Part shown: in pieces, positions 50,301-60,010 of the stretch
How positions within the stretch are numbered: position 1 is the first letter of the stretch
Layout: each line of letters starts with the position of its first letter
NCBI GenBank assembly: GCA_025359965.1
Contig: JANYDC010000107.1
Location: 62,001 to 126,000 of the forward strand
Direction of reading: 5' to 3'
Source: Pedosphaera sp.
Lineage (GTDB): Bacteria > Verrucomicrobiota > Verrucomicrobiia > Limisphaerales > SXQI01
DNA: 64,000 nucleotides
The notes under the pieces: generated by a model
Databases searched by the model: none
Told to the model about the DNA's origin: nothing
Seen by the model: the letters and a program-made list of their open reading frames with translations, nothing else
Made by a program: the position numbers and the translations under genes

Positions 50301-52550
50301 GACGCCAAGGGTGCAAAGGTTTCCTACGAAGCTGTCGTAAGGGCTTGCAGGAATCTGTGTTGCGCAATTGGTGGGGGTGCTGATGTGGTTGCGCCCAAAG
50401 TTATGGGAAAGTTCATGCGCCAAGGAAAATCCCCCCTGAGGTCCGCCCTGGTAACCAGCCAGATTTGCGCCCATCCGCATCACCAGGGCATTGCCAAAGG
50501 TCGTCCCGAAAGTAGCATCCCTTGTGTTACCCACACCGTTAAATTTGGTAACTTCCGTGGGAAACATCCCCACCCAGTGCGTGTCGGAACAGCCGGGAGG
50601 ATCCGAGGAAAGCAATCGGCCTGCAACAAGAAGATTCAACGCAAAATCCTGATCATCGGGCATGGTGAAGGATCGTCCTTTGACGCCCAGAGAGGTTAAC
50701 TCCGGCTTGGTGATACTGCCCGAGCGAATCCACAATTTGAAACCCGGCACCGGCAGCAGACTCAGAGCACGATCTACGATGTCACCGAACAGCGAATCGG
50801 CCGCGCCGGGGTCATAATTTGGAAAGGTGCTGCTCATTACATTGAAAACCAGGCAGGGTTCAATTCTGTGGATAACGGTCACACTTGAGCTTGCCGTGTT
50901 GTTCTGCAAAGGGGTTTCACCTGTTTCAGGGACCGTGCCGTTTGGGTTAACTGTAAACTCAAGACGAACCGCACCTTCCCGATTCAACCATTCTGCCGGC
51001 AGATCAAAAAGGAAACTGCGATTCAGATCGCCGCGCAGCGTGGCGAGGTCGGCGGATCCATCAATGAGTGGAACATTTTGCGACCATGCCTCACCGGGCA
51101 GTTGTGCTGCGCCAATGAATGCACGGAGGCGCCCAGCCAATCGAAACGCGCTTAGACCGGTGGTATTTTGCAGCAATTGAGCGTAAGCGCGGACCAAGGT
51201 TGGTTTGCCCGCTACCAGCTTGACTGAGTTGTTGAAATCTTGGACGGCTTGAATGGCTTCGAGCCCAACGGCTCGATAATCCAAGGCCAAAGCGGGTGCC
51301 TCGGTTGTGATTTTTCTGATCTCATTCTGGTGAGTATAGTAAAGCCAGCGACCGTCGGACCGAAGGTTTCCACCCTCCTGCAGAACGGCAATGCTCACAA
51401 AACCAGGGTCGGTGACAAGGGATCCTCCCGCTGGATGATTTTTACGAAGCAGCTGGGCATTCGCTTTGTCATAGGACCAACCGGAAAAGGTGCCCTGGTT
51501 GAAGCGGAGCGGTGTGCGGGTGATAAAAATACGGTCCGAATCAAGCACAACGCCGGTGATCTGAAGATTTACATCCTGCGAATCATAGAAATTAGATGAC
51601 GTGCCATCAGTAAGATTGAACGAGACCACGCGGCCTGAAAGTCGATCGCTCCCCAAGTTCACGCCCGTTGCAGCATAAAGTCGAGTGGCGTTGACCAAGT
51701 GAAATCCGATGGGGGAAACCACCAAGGTTGATTCCTGACGGGTGTCAAAATCAGTCACACCGTAAGCGAGCATGGAAGGTGCACTGATCAAGGGAAAGCC
51801 GAAGGAGCTCAGACCAATCCGCCACACTTGGCCCGCAGTGTTGAGAAAATACAGATAACTGCGAAAAATCGTTCCATCCTGCTTGAGCACCGTGACTATT
51901 TGCATTTTTTTGACCAAACCAACGCCAGTACCAAGGCTGAGAACACCAACGCTACCTGCTCCACCAGCTAAAGACTTAAGCCAAACCTGCCCGTCTGCTG
52001 CAGCAGCACCACCGCGTGCTGACCAGTAAAGCTCGGAACCCTCGACCAAGACCGATCCAACCTCCTGATAATTGATCCCGCTGAAATCCTTTCCCGGATC
52101 TGTCGAGGCGGCGCCAAATATCGGCCGCCTGTAGATCCTCTGACCTCCCCCAAAATCACCAAAGTAAAAAAGCGATGTTTCGGTGCGGGCCGCACTTTGC
52201 CAAGGGGCCCGGACAGAATCGGACTGAACGGAAAAAACCGTTGCGGTATTGTTGTGTGCGAGAAATCGTGCCGCAACCAGGGTCTTGATGCCGACCTGTC
52301 CAAGTACAGCAGCTTGGACTTCAGAACGGGGATTGCCGGTGTTCCACCAGTACAATCCATTTTGGTACAATTCGAATCCGCTAACCGGTCCTTGGATAGA
52401 GGACTCCACCTTGAGGGGCGGGGAAGCTTGGACAACAGGCCAGCCAAGAAGCATGGCCCCATTTGCGCCCAGCATCAGAAGTAAGAGTGAGAACGCCTTG
52501 GAGAAAAGTCTGGTAATTATTTTCACTGTCCGGAGCTGGTAAAACTGCAT
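47382..52550 (-). CDS. Large secreted protein: metzincin-like metallopeptidase region, Ig/PKD-like and C-terminal LamG domain
   Basis: 'HELSHNFGRNH' (HExxHxxGxxH) with 'ADLMTYA' Met-turn-like segment; C-terminal 'PFPFTASFWMRSSDEG...GSLDEVAIWNRALTDAEV' LamG; signal peptide. Confidence 0.8.
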   Translation of the reverse strand: MQFYQLRTVKIITRLFSKAFSLLLLMLGANGAMLLGWPVVQASPPLKVESSIQGPVSGFELYQNGLYWWNTGNPRSEVQAAVLGQVGIKTLVAARFLAHNNTATVFSVQSDSVRAPWQSAARTETSLFYFGDFGGGQRIYRRPIFGAASTDPGKDFSGINYQEVGSVLVEGSELYWSARGGAAAADGQVWLKSLAGGAGSVGVLSLGTGVGLVKKMQIVTVLKQDGTIFRSYLYFLNTAGQVWRIGLSSFGFPLISAPSMLAYGVTDFDTRQESTLVVSPIGFHLVNATRLYAATGVNLGSDRLSGRVVSFNLTDGTSSNFYDSQDVNLQITGVVLDSDRIFITRTPLRFNQGTFSGWSYDKANAQLLRKNHPAGGSLVTDPGFVSIAVLQEGGNLRSDGRWLYYTHQNEIRKITTEAPALALDYRAVGLEAIQAVQDFNNSVKLVAGKPTLVRAYAQLLQNTTGLSAFRLAGRLRAFIGAAQLPGEAWSQNVPLIDGSADLATLRGDLNRSFLFDLPAEWLNREGAVRLEFTVNPNGTVPETGETPLQNNTASSSVTVIHRIEPCLVFNVMSSTFPNYDPGAADSLFGDIVDRALSLLPVPGFKLWIRSGSITKPELTSLGVKGRSFTMPDDQDFALNLLVAGRLLSSDPPGCSDTHWVGMFPTEVTKFNGVGNTRDATFGTTFGNALVMRMGANLAGYQGGPQGGFSLAHELSHNFGRNHISTPTNCATQIPASPYDSFVGNLCTLGVTTNLTDAAAPIGYDYRTGTLILPWKAADLMTYATNTWITPQTWQRNIDSIPGDAAKAASIKHKVFASAQPSDGPVFFVQGLLNSASDSGILFPLIKGGPGDFDASKIDDSISASQALAADSPYRLHLLNAANELVVDMAAVPTGYTDGPSEHRQLSQFVPLDPTVVRLQLLSKGRVLAERAASPHAPALILAAPVVDSVNQMLSLGWSASDADSETLFFTVQFTDDDGVTWQTLAIHEPASGVAVSTKFLGEGDKCRMRVLASDGFLSTMEMTSTFAMPKQAPLITLAGLRDGQKLPYGTNLLVRGFAYDAEEGSLDASSIHWLLSGPESRAGVGNAFGMLNLAPGDYVLDVSCADSDGNIGRTSMLFGILPLVVRDSATPVLDGLCADVGYATASAVRLAPDLPEPSVHFVHAGGALYVCFNGLRRSDDGTSPASINFYVNADGAPDASPQADDYGFGVDENGVPYESRGDGVGLAAQLPQDFSVNIMQNIDTWSAEFLVPEALIGGWNHDAKLTILYLRNTCLSIPLVGCLEVADPAVAWPTASSVYRPASWASARFGSPAALSNLAPVAVTSGLGVVAVSEPRTVGLNGAGSYDLNGDALSYRWLQTGGPAITLNDSAAITPSFVTPSLASAATVTFQLIVNDSQIDSVPAVVSLTIVPVGPAAQSENGANATTAMNPDGSAKVQLRWPGPVGDRGVIQGSTDLVSWISLATNTVTFLNALLDVDLEAASYPFRFYRAVSSGADVPSTAGMALEFDGGVSRVEVPHEAALNPFPFTASFWMRSSDEGLQAHGLVSKYVDASFNGYSVFLSEGKVHGWFFGDGLNHLYDGGLGFDGGYVADGQWHHIALVAAPEGGRLLVDGSTVSSLSWTGLPAGPTTSAPLQFGRYASYGEGLIGSLDEVAIWNRALTDAEVQTVMHHALTGAEPGLVGCWPFDESQGLFATDITSHNHDGTLYDGPVRVESSAPLYP

Positions 52551-52729
52551 GAAACAACCTTACAAAATGACGCAGTCTGCTCCGGGGATAAGCGTAAACT
52601 ACGACCAATTCTAGGATACTGAAGTTGCCGGACTTGCCTGTAAAGCTTCTTTTCCACTGAAGTATGCAACATAATCAATTTGACGTCCGAGGGTTGGAAG
52701 GGTGAGATTCTCCAAACAATTCAGTCACC

Positions 52730-53542
52730 ATGATTAAACTCCGTTCTTTTCTGGCGGGCCTGCTGATGCTGGCCGCTTGCAACCTCTCTGCCGGGGCGCA
52801 GGATTACCAATTGAACCTTGGAATCCAAAGCTGGACGCTTCGAAACCTGAACTTCGATCAAGTGGTCGAGTTTGCCGTCAAACACAAGATCAAGTATCTG
52901 GAGTTGATAGGTGCTCACATGAATCCCAACGCGCCGATGCAGGAGACTGCACGCAAAAAAGAGATTTTGGAAAAGAACGGACTGATAGCCTATACCTTCG
53001 GCGTGCAGGGCACATCCATGAACAAGGACGAAAACCGCAAACTGTTCGAGTTTGCCAAGTTCATGGGCATGAAACTGATCGTGGTGGAGCCGGGTGATTT
53101 CAAAATCCTCGATAACCTTGAGGAACTGGTCAAGGAATACGACATCAAAATCGCCATCCACAACCACGGAATCAAGTCCATGTATGGAAACCCGGCTGTC
53201 GTGAAAAACCTGCTTCAGCATCGCGATAAGCGCATGGGGGTCTGCCTAGATGCAGGCTGGATCACCAGCTCACGCTTTGAGGCGGCCAAAGTGTTCAAGG
53301 AATACGACGGCCGAGTGTTCGACATCCATCTTAAGGACAAAAAGGTTAATCACACCGACAACGGCGATGTGGCCACAGACACATTCATAGGAATGGGCGA
53401 CACCAATTTCAAAACTTTCTTCGCGGCCCTCAAGGAAGCTAAGTACAGCGGAATTCTCGCCATCGAGACCGATAACGATTTGAAAGATCCCACCGAACAC
53501 GTCGCTAAGGCTCTTGAGTACGTCGCACAGAACAAACCTTAA
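52730..53542 (+). CDS. Secreted sugar phosphate isomerase/epimerase (AP endonuclease 2 TIM barrel)
   Basis: Signal peptide; 'LGIQSWTLRNLNFDQVVEFA', 'KIAIHNHG', 'VCLDAGW', 'IHLKDKK', 'GILAIETDND'. Confidence 0.88.
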   Translation: MIKLRSFLAGLLMLAACNLSAGAQDYQLNLGIQSWTLRNLNFDQVVEFAVKHKIKYLELIGAHMNPNAPMQETARKKEILEKNGLIAYTFGVQGTSMNKDENRKLFEFAKFMGMKLIVVEPGDFKILDNLEELVKEYDIKIAIHNHGIKSMYGNPAVVKNLLQHRDKRMGVCLDAGWITSSRFEAAKVFKEYDGRVFDIHLKDKKVNHTDNGDVATDTFIGMGDTNFKTFFAALKEAKYSGILAIETDNDLKDPTEHVAKALEYVAQNKP

Positions 53543-53585
53543 TGAGGGGCCAAGACAGTAACGTAAATTCTTTTCACTTCACCAC

Positions 53586-53620
53586 GAGGCACGGACTAAA
53601 AATCCGTGCCTCCTTTTTTT
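53586..53620 (+). terminator. Rho-independent terminator
   Basis: Perfect 10-bp stem GAGGCACGGA/TCCGTGCCTC, 7-nt loop, T run; follows the isomerase gene. Confidence 0.85.
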
Positions 53621-53655
53621 GGACACGGTGGATGTGAAAGTTTTCCTTGGCATAT

Positions 53656-53679
53656 ACATATCGGTTTTTTACGATATGT
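53656..53679 (+). promoter_or_regulatory. Inverted repeat ACATATCG-N8-CGATATGT, candidate ArsR operator
   Basis: Perfect 8-bp inverted repeat ending 13 nt upstream of the arsR-like start codon. Confidence 0.7.
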
Positions 53680-53692
53680 TCAGTCATTGGAT

Positions 53693-54088
53693 ATGAAAAC
53701 CCTATTGCGCACAGCCAAGGTTCTGAGCGATCCCACCCGCGTGCGGATTCTTGTCTTGTTACGTGGGCGGGAGTTGTGTGTTTGCGAACTGATGGATGTG
53801 CTTGGAACGAGCCAGTCAACGCTGAGCACCCATCTCCAAGTGATTCGCCAGGCGGATTTGGTGTCGGTTCGACGCCAAGGCAAATGGCTATACTACGCGT
53901 TGGAGCCTGAGACAAAGACCCTGCTGGAGTTCATAGCGGACAGGTTTGAGCTGGGAAAAAACACCGACCCAGCTCTGCGAAGAGATGCGGCCAAGCTTGA
54001 AAAGCGGTTAAGCCTGCGGGATGGAGGTTTGTGTTGTGTGGGTGTGGAATCCTGTTCGCCAAAAACAAAAAAGGCGACCCGTGAATAA
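53693..54088 (+). CDS. arsR: ArsR family transcriptional regulator
   Basis: 'LSDPTRVRILVLLRGRELCVCELMDVLGTSQSTLSTHLQVIRQADLVSVRRQGKWLYYAL' including ELCVCEL metal site. Confidence 0.93.
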   Translation: MKTLLRTAKVLSDPTRVRILVLLRGRELCVCELMDVLGTSQSTLSTHLQVIRQADLVSVRRQGKWLYYALEPETKTLLEFIADRFELGKNTDPALRRDAAKLEKRLSLRDGGLCCVGVESCSPKTKKATRE

Positions 54089-54740
54089 ATTACTGGCCGA
54101 AGCCTTGGGTACCTTTGGGATCGTTTTCGCGGGCACGGGGGCCATTGTGGTGGACCAACTGACCCATCAGGCCATTGGTCATGCCGGGATCGCGCTGACG
54201 TTCGGGCTGATTGTTGCAGCCATGATTTATGCGTTTGGCGATATCAGCGGGGCGCACCTCAATCCTGCAGTCACAATGGCTTTTGCCTTGGCAGGGCGGT
54301 TTGAGTGGCAGTATGTGGTTCGCTTCATCCTCGCCCAGCTGGCAGGTGCGCTCGCCGGCAGTTTGCTTCTGCGCTTTCTTTTCCCATCTGCTCTCACTTT
54401 GGGAGGAACGCTTCCACTGGGGCCTGCCTACCAATCGTTCGTATTGGAGCTGGTGCTGACCTTTTTGCTCATGTTGGTGATCTTGCGGGTTTCAACAGGC
54501 GCACGCGAGAAAGGGATTACGGCAGGGCTGGCCATCGGCGCGGTGGTGGCCTTGGAAGCCATGTTTGCGGGGCCGATTTGTGGTGCCTCGATGAACCCGG
54601 CGCGTTCGTTGGCACCGGCAGCTGTGTGCGGACAGTGGGCGTCACTGTGGATTTATCTGATCGCACCCACCCTGGGAGCGGCCTTGGCGGCACCAGTCAG
54701 CGCAGCCTTACATTCCGGACCCACTCCTCACAAATTGTGA
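54081..54740 (+). CDS. aqpS: MIP family channel (aquaglyceroporin, AqpS-like)
   Basis: 'GAHLNPAVTMAFAL' and 'GASMNPARSLAPA' NPA motifs, six TM segments; GTG start overlaps arsR. Confidence 0.88.
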   Translation: MNKLLAEALGTFGIVFAGTGAIVVDQLTHQAIGHAGIALTFGLIVAAMIYAFGDISGAHLNPAVTMAFALAGRFEWQYVVRFILAQLAGALAGSLLLRFLFPSALTLGGTLPLGPAYQSFVLELVLTFLLMLVILRVSTGAREKGITAGLAIGAVVALEAMFAGPICGASMNPARSLAPAAVCGQWASLWIYLIAPTLGAALAAPVSAALHSGPTPHKL

Positions 54741-54765
54741 AGGTGCCGACACAAATCATTTACTT

Positions 54766-55229
54766 ATGAAACTCAATCAGTTCCAAGCAGGGCTGGCAGA
54801 GGCTCCCGATGCGGAAATGAAGCGGATCCTGCCGGGTGGCACGCAGGTGCAGCCTCATGCGCATGTCACGGAGGTGGCACGCATCAACAAAGGGTTTGCT
54901 GATTCTGGGGGAAAATTTCGCGAGGAATCGCTCTGGCGCTTGCACACTTGGGTGGCGGAGGACTTTGAACACCGGCCAACTGCGGGAAAGCTGCGACCAT
55001 CAATAGCGATGCGACGGCGACAATCGGCGCAGGTGACTTTGATATTGAGGCGGAGCACGAGGAGGGGGTGATTAGTCAGCACCCGATCGTTACGACCGAA
55101 ATCCAAGGACGCAAATTAGCTGTGCAACTCACCTCGCGCCACACCGATTGCCTGGCCCGTGACTTGTGTTGCCCGCCCCAGCCTGTGAAGAAAATCCTTT
55201 CACCTCAAACCCTGGCCCATTTTTCATGA
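54766..55229 (+). pseudogene. DUF6428-like arsenic-operon protein with a -1 frameshift near 54985-54990
   Basis: First frame 'HVTEVARINKGFADSGGKFREESLWRLHTWVAEDFEHRPTAGK', second frame 'AATINSDATATIGAGDFDIEAEHEEGVISQHPIVTTEIQGRKLAVQLTSRHTDCLARDLCCPPQP', joined if one A is added to GGGAAAG. Confidence 0.75.
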
Positions 55230-55681
55230 AACCCCTTTCCGACTCACCCTTGGTTCTGGTGCTTTGCACTGGCAATTCATGTCGCAGCCACATCGCCGAA
55301 GGGATTTTGCGCGCGGCAGCCAAAGGCACTTTCCGCGTGGCCAGTGCAGGGAGCAAACCGGCAGGATACGTGCATCCCCTCTCGATCAAGGCGCTGGCAG
55401 AGATCGGGATCGATATCTCGCAGCATCACTCCAAGCACATGAATGAGTTTCTCACGCAGCCCGTCGAGACAGTGATCACGGTTTGCGGCAATGCGGACCA
55501 GGCGTGCCCTGTGTTTCCCGGCCAGCTCAACAGGCATCACTGGCCGTTTGAGGACCCGGCCCATGCTTCAGGCAACGCGGAGGAAAAGATGGCCGTTTTC
55601 CGGCGAGTGCGGGATGAAATCCGCAAGGTGTTTGAGGCCTACGCCGATGGACGTCAAGATGTGACGTCACAACGTTCCTGA
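55226..55681 (+). CDS. arsC: Arsenate reductase, LMW-PTP (thioredoxin-type) family
   Basis: 'LVLCTGNSCRSHIAEGIL' P-loop, 'VITVCGNADQACPVFPG' Cys pair, 'HWPFEDPA'. Confidence 0.93.
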   Translation: MKPLSDSPLVLVLCTGNSCRSHIAEGILRAAAKGTFRVASAGSKPAGYVHPLSIKALAEIGIDISQHHSKHMNEFLTQPVETVITVCGNADQACPVFPGQLNRHHWPFEDPAHASGNAEEKMAVFRRVRDEIRKVFEAYADGRQDVTSQRS

Positions 55682-55761
55682 TCAAAAAGAAAGGATGAAC
55701 CGGCCAAAACCGAGTCCATCCCAAATCTGAGGAGCACAGACCAAACTCGGCGCTCTGCGAA

Positions 55762-57702
55762 TCAACCCAAGTTCATGGTGAGCAGGAACTCAATGTTGCT
55801 GCGCGTCTTTTTCAATTTGCCGAGCAGCAGTTCCATGGCTTCGACAGGCGGCACACCGGTAAGCGCTCGGCGAAGCATGACTACTTTGCCATATTCCTGC
55901 GGATGGTAGAGCAGCTCTTCTTTGCGCGTGCCGGAAAGCTCGACATTGATGGAAGGGAAAATGCGGCGATCCACCAGATGGCGATCGAGATGGACTTCCA
56001 TGTTGCCGGTTCCCTTGAACTCTTCGAAAATAACCTCGTCCATACGCGATCCGGTATCGACCAGAGCGGTGGCGATGATGGTTAGTGAGCCACCCTCTTC
56101 GATGTTGCGAGCCGCTCCGAAAAACCGCTTAGGTTTGTGGAGCGCGTTGGCATCGACACCGCCGGAAAGAATTTTTCCGGAGTGGGGCTGGACCGTGTTG
56201 TAGGCTCGGGCCAAACGAGTGATTGAATCGAGCAGGATGACTACATCCTTCTTGTGCTCAACCATGCGGCGGGCTTTTTCAATAACCATCTCGGCCACTT
56301 GAACGTGACGCTCAGGCGGCTCGTCAAAGGTCGAACTAATGACCTCGGCCGGTTTGCAGGAGCGTTCCATGTCCGTGACTTCCTCAGGACGCTCGTCGAT
56401 CAGGAGGATGAAGAGGTAGCTGTCCGGGCTGTTCTTGAGGATGGCGTTCGCCAGCTTTTGCATGAGCACCGTTTTTCCGGTGCGGGGAGGAGCCACGATC
56501 AAACCGCGAGTGCCCTTGCCAATTGGGCAGACCAAATCCAAAACGCGGGTGGAGAGTTCGTCCGCAGTGGTTTCCAGAATAAAACGACGATCCGGAAAAA
56601 GAGGCGTAAGGTTATCGAAATGGGTTTTGTCCTTCGCTTTCTCTGGGTCATCGGTACCCACTTTTTCGACCTTTAAGAGCGCGTAAAAACGTTCTTTTTC
56701 CTTCGGCGGACGGATTTGCCCCTCGATCAAATCACCTGTTTGAAGGTCAAAACGGCGAATCTGAGAAGGCGAAACATAAATATCCTCAGGGCAGGGCAGA
56801 TAATTGAAGGCCTGAGAACGGAGGAATCCGAAACCCTCGGGCATGATCTCCAAGACCCCCTCGGTATAAAGCATGCCTCGGCGTTCCGCGTTCTTCTTCA
56901 GAATCTCGTAAATCACCTCCGGCTTTTTCATGGTGCCGAAGTTCTCGATGGCCATCTCTTTGGCCATCGCGTTGACTTCGACCATCGACATATTCTGCAG
57001 CTCGGCCAAATTGATCTTCGGGGCGTTGGGATCAATGTTGGGGATGTAATCCTCGTCGTGCTCAATGATCACGCGAGATTTGGGCTGATGCTTTACGTGG
57101 TGCGGCTGAGGTTTCTTCGCGTGCTGTTGGTGCGGGCGGTGAGTTGGTTGAGGCCGTTGCGGCTGCTGATGCCGGGGCTTGTTATTGGGCGCTCCGCCCC
57201 GGGCGTTCGGTTGACGCGGGCGAAGCGGTTGGTTCCCGCCACCACCATGCGAGCCATCGGGACCAGGGCTGCGATCCAGAACGGGGTCAGGCGGCAGCGG
57301 AGCACTGGAAATTTGAGGCGCGGATTCGACTTCTGCGCCAGGCTCACTCTCAACAGGCTCAGAATAAACAGCGACTGGCTCTGGTGCCGGCGGGCGGGCT
57401 TGCTCAGGAACTGCCGGGGGCTGGGCGGCTTCGGCGACGACGGGCTGGGGCTGCACACGAGGTGCGGCAGTTCTCACAGATGCACGTGAAGGTGCTCGGG
57501 GCGCTGGAGTCGGCTTGGTAACGGGCTCAAACATCGGCTCGTGGACAGGAGGAGCCATTGGAACGGCAGCGGCCGGAGCAGTAGGCAAATCGCCGCCGGT
57601 CAAAGGCAGAACAGCCTCATCACTCGGCTCAGTGGAGACTTTCTTGGCACGGGCTCGGGGTTTGGCGGGAGCAGCCTTCTTCACGGGGGTTGGTTTCGAC
57701 AT
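55762..57702 (-). CDS. rho: Transcription termination factor Rho with long N-terminal extension
   Basis: '[25 protein letters not shown]', '[13 protein letters not shown]', '[30 protein letters not shown]'. Confidence 0.95.
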   Translation of the reverse strand: MSKPTPVKKAAPAKPRARAKKVSTEPSDEAVLPLTGGDLPTAPAAAVPMAPPVHEPMFEPVTKPTPAPRAPSRASVRTAAPRVQPQPVVAEAAQPPAVPEQARPPAPEPVAVYSEPVESEPGAEVESAPQISSAPLPPDPVLDRSPGPDGSHGGGGNQPLRPRQPNARGGAPNNKPRHQQPQRPQPTHRPHQQHAKKPQPHHVKHQPKSRVIIEHDEDYIPNIDPNAPKINLAELQNMSMVEVNAMAKEMAIENFGTMKKPEVIYEILKKNAERRGMLYTEGVLEIMPEGFGFLRSQAFNYLPCPEDIYVSPSQIRRFDLQTGDLIEGQIRPPKEKERFYALLKVEKVGTDDPEKAKDKTHFDNLTPLFPDRRFILETTADELSTRVLDLVCPIGKGTRGLIVAPPRTGKTVLMQKLANAILKNSPDSYLFILLIDERPEEVTDMERSCKPAEVISSTFDEPPERHVQVAEMVIEKARRMVEHKKDVVILLDSITRLARAYNTVQPHSGKILSGGVDANALHKPKRFFGAARNIEEGGSLTIIATALVDTGSRMDEVIFEEFKGTGNMEVHLDRHLVDRRIFPSINVELSGTRKEELLYHPQEYGKVVMLRRALTGVPPVEAMELLLGKLKKTRSNIEFLLTMNLG

Positions 57703-57856
57703 ACTAAATAGGTTTCGAGGAGGTCTTACGACTTACCCGGTTGGATCAGGGGAAATAAATTGATGCGGGCGCTGCAGGGTTAATGCTGTGGGCTAAAATT
57801 TGTAACAACGCCATCCCTTCAACCCGTGTCGCGATCAAAAGCAAGACTATCTTGAC

Positions 57857-60010
57857 TTAATAAGGCAGGGGGAATTGCGCAGTCAGAGCATGCACACGTT
57901 CTCGCACCTGATGTGCTGCGTCAAGGTTTTTAATATCGAGCAGCACCTCGCTGATCATGTCTGCGATGGCCGCCATCTCCGCTTCCTTCATGCCGCGAGT
58001 GGTTACGGCAGGTGTGCCGACGCGCACTCCGCTTCCTTGGAACGGTGAACGAGTCTCGAACGGAATGGTGTTTTTGTTGACGGTAATGCCCGCCTCATCG
58101 AGAACAAGTTGGCAATCTTTGCCACTCAGGCCGCGAGCCCCCACATCAACCAGCATCAGGTGGTTGTCTGTGCCTCCGCTGACAATGCGGAAACCGTTGC
58201 GTTTCAACCCCTCACACAACGCCTTGGCATTGCGCACCAATTGATTTTGATATCCCTTAAAGGACGGCTGCATCGCTTCCAGAAAACAAACAGCCTTGGC
58301 TGCAATCACGTGCATCAAAGGACCGCCTTGGATACCAGGGAAAGTCTGGGAATCAATCTCTTTGGCGTACTGCGCTTTGCAAAGGACCAAGCCACCTCGG
58401 GGTCCGCGCAGCGTCTTGTGGGTAGTGGTCGTGACGAAATCGGCATGTCCGATGGGGCTTGGATGTTCGCCCGCCACCACCAAACCCGCGATGTGTGCGA
58501 TATCGGCCAGCAGTAAAGCCCCGTTTTCTCGTGCGATTTCGCCCATGCGAGCAAAATCAATCACGCGGGAATAGGCACTGGCCCCCACGGTGATCATTTT
58601 GGGCTTGTGCTCTTTGGCCATGCTTGCGAGCTGGTCGTAATCAATCAACTCGTTTTCCTTACCCACTCCGTAATGGACAATCTCAAAAAATTTGCCAGAA
58701 AAATTGGCTTTATTGCCATGGGTAAGATGTCCGCCATGGCTGAGATCCATGGTAAGCATTTTGTCGCCCGGCTTCAGCATCGAAAAATAGACCGCCATGT
58801 TGGCGCCGCTGCCCGAGTGCGGCTGGACGTTTGCATGCTCGGCTCCAAAGAGCTTTTTGGCTCGGTCGATGGCCAACTGCTCCACTCCATCAACGTGTTC
58901 GCATCCGCCATACCACCGCTTTGCGGGGTAACCTTCGGCATATTTATTGGTCAGTACGGAGCCTTGGGCCTCCATCACAGCGGGGCTGGTGAAGTTTTCG
59001 CTGGCGATCAGCTCAATATTTTCCTGCTGACGCTGGCGTTCAAGCTCAACCAGATTGAAAATTTCGGGATCGACAGAGCGAAGTCGAAGGGTGGGTGAAA
59101 CAAGTCGGTTTTCCATTTTGCGAACTCGGCGGTCATGACGGCCACCTTGAAAGTGTGATTGTAGAAATATTTCAATGAAACGGACGGCTTGATCGGGAGA
59201 CGTCATCTGGCTGCCAAAACAAATGACATTTGCGTCATTGTGCTCCCGTGCGAGAGCCGCCATCGCCTCTGTAACCACCAAGGCCGCACGAATGCCGGGA
59301 ACTTTATTGGCTGCAATGCTCATACCAACCCCGGTTGAGCACACCAGCACACCTAAGTCGCTTCGACCGGAAACCACGGCTTCCGAAACCGCCTGAGCGT
59401 AATCGGGATAATCTGTGGATTCTGAGGAATTGGTCCCCAAGTCAACAAACGATATTTTCTGGGTCTGCAAATAGCCTTTGATGGCTTCTTTGAGTTGGAA
59501 TCCCGCGTGATCCGACCCAATGGTCAGGACTGCGTGCTTGGCGGACTGAGAGGTCGTTTGATCGATGAATTTCAACATGGTGACGATGCCTTGCTCAATT
59601 TGATCGCGGCAATTTCGGTAAACATCCAGAGACCCTCCGATTGGGTCCGAGATATCTTTCTCGTAGATGTCTAGTGTTTCGTCAAATTCACGTAAAAGGA
59701 AAGTTTTTTCCGTGGCCTGAGGGAAAAGCAATTGAATGGCATCCACATGTCCGTGGGTCATGCCGAAGATGAAATCGGCTTGCTTGACCAGTTCCCGCGT
59801 CAGCATGCGGCTGCGCTGACGTGAGATATCTATGTCCAACTCCCGCAACGCTTTAACAGCGTGAGTGCTCGGGGCCTGGCCATCGATGGCTCCCACTCCC
59901 GCTGAAATCACCTTAAAATTGCCCCGACCTTCCATTGCATGACGAAACAAGCCCTCCGCCATGGGGCTTCGACACACATTACCGGTACAAACGAACAAAA
60001 TTGTCTTCAT
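57857..60010 (-). CDS. Triple fusion: LMW protein phosphatase - ribose-5-phosphate isomerase B - serine hydroxymethyltransferase
   Basis: '[22 protein letters not shown]...[18 protein letters not shown]' (LMW-PTP), '[18 protein letters not shown]...[22 protein letters not shown]' (RpiB), '[33 protein letters not shown]...[14 protein letters not shown]' (GlyA) in one frame. Confidence 0.92.
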   Translation of the reverse strand: MKTILFVCTGNVCRSPMAEGLFRHAMEGRGNFKVISAGVGAIDGQAPSTHAVKALRELDIDISRQRSRMLTRELVKQADFIFGMTHGHVDAIQLLFPQATEKTFLLREFDETLDIYEKDISDPIGGSLDVYRNCRDQIEQGIVTMLKFIDQTTSQSAKHAVLTIGSDHAGFQLKEAIKGYLQTQKISFVDLGTNSSESTDYPDYAQAVSEAVVSGRSDLGVLVCSTGVGMSIAANKVPGIRAALVVTEAMAALAREHNDANVICFGSQMTSPDQAVRFIEIFLQSHFQGGRHDRRVRKMENRLVSPTLRLRSVDPEIFNLVELERQRQQENIELIASENFTSPAVMEAQGSVLTNKYAEGYPAKRWYGGCEHVDGVEQLAIDRAKKLFGAEHANVQPHSGSGANMAVYFSMLKPGDKMLTMDLSHGGHLTHGNKANFSGKFFEIVHYGVGKENELIDYDQLASMAKEHKPKMITVGASAYSRVIDFARMGEIARENGALLLADIAHIAGLVVAGEHPSPIGHADFVTTTTHKTLRGPRGGLVLCKAQYAKEIDSQTFPGIQGGPLMHVIAAKAVCFLEAMQPSFKGYQNQLVRNAKALCEGLKRNGFRIVSGGTDNHLMLVDVGARGLSGKDCQLVLDEAGITVNKNTIPFETRSPFQGSGVRVGTPAVTTRGMKEAEMAAIADMISEVLLDIKNLDAAHQVRERVHALTAQFPLPY

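Noticed and set aside
56716-57489. 257-aa plus-strand ORF
   Set aside because: Antisense to rho; Arg/Leu-rich composition typical of shadow frames in GC-rich genes.
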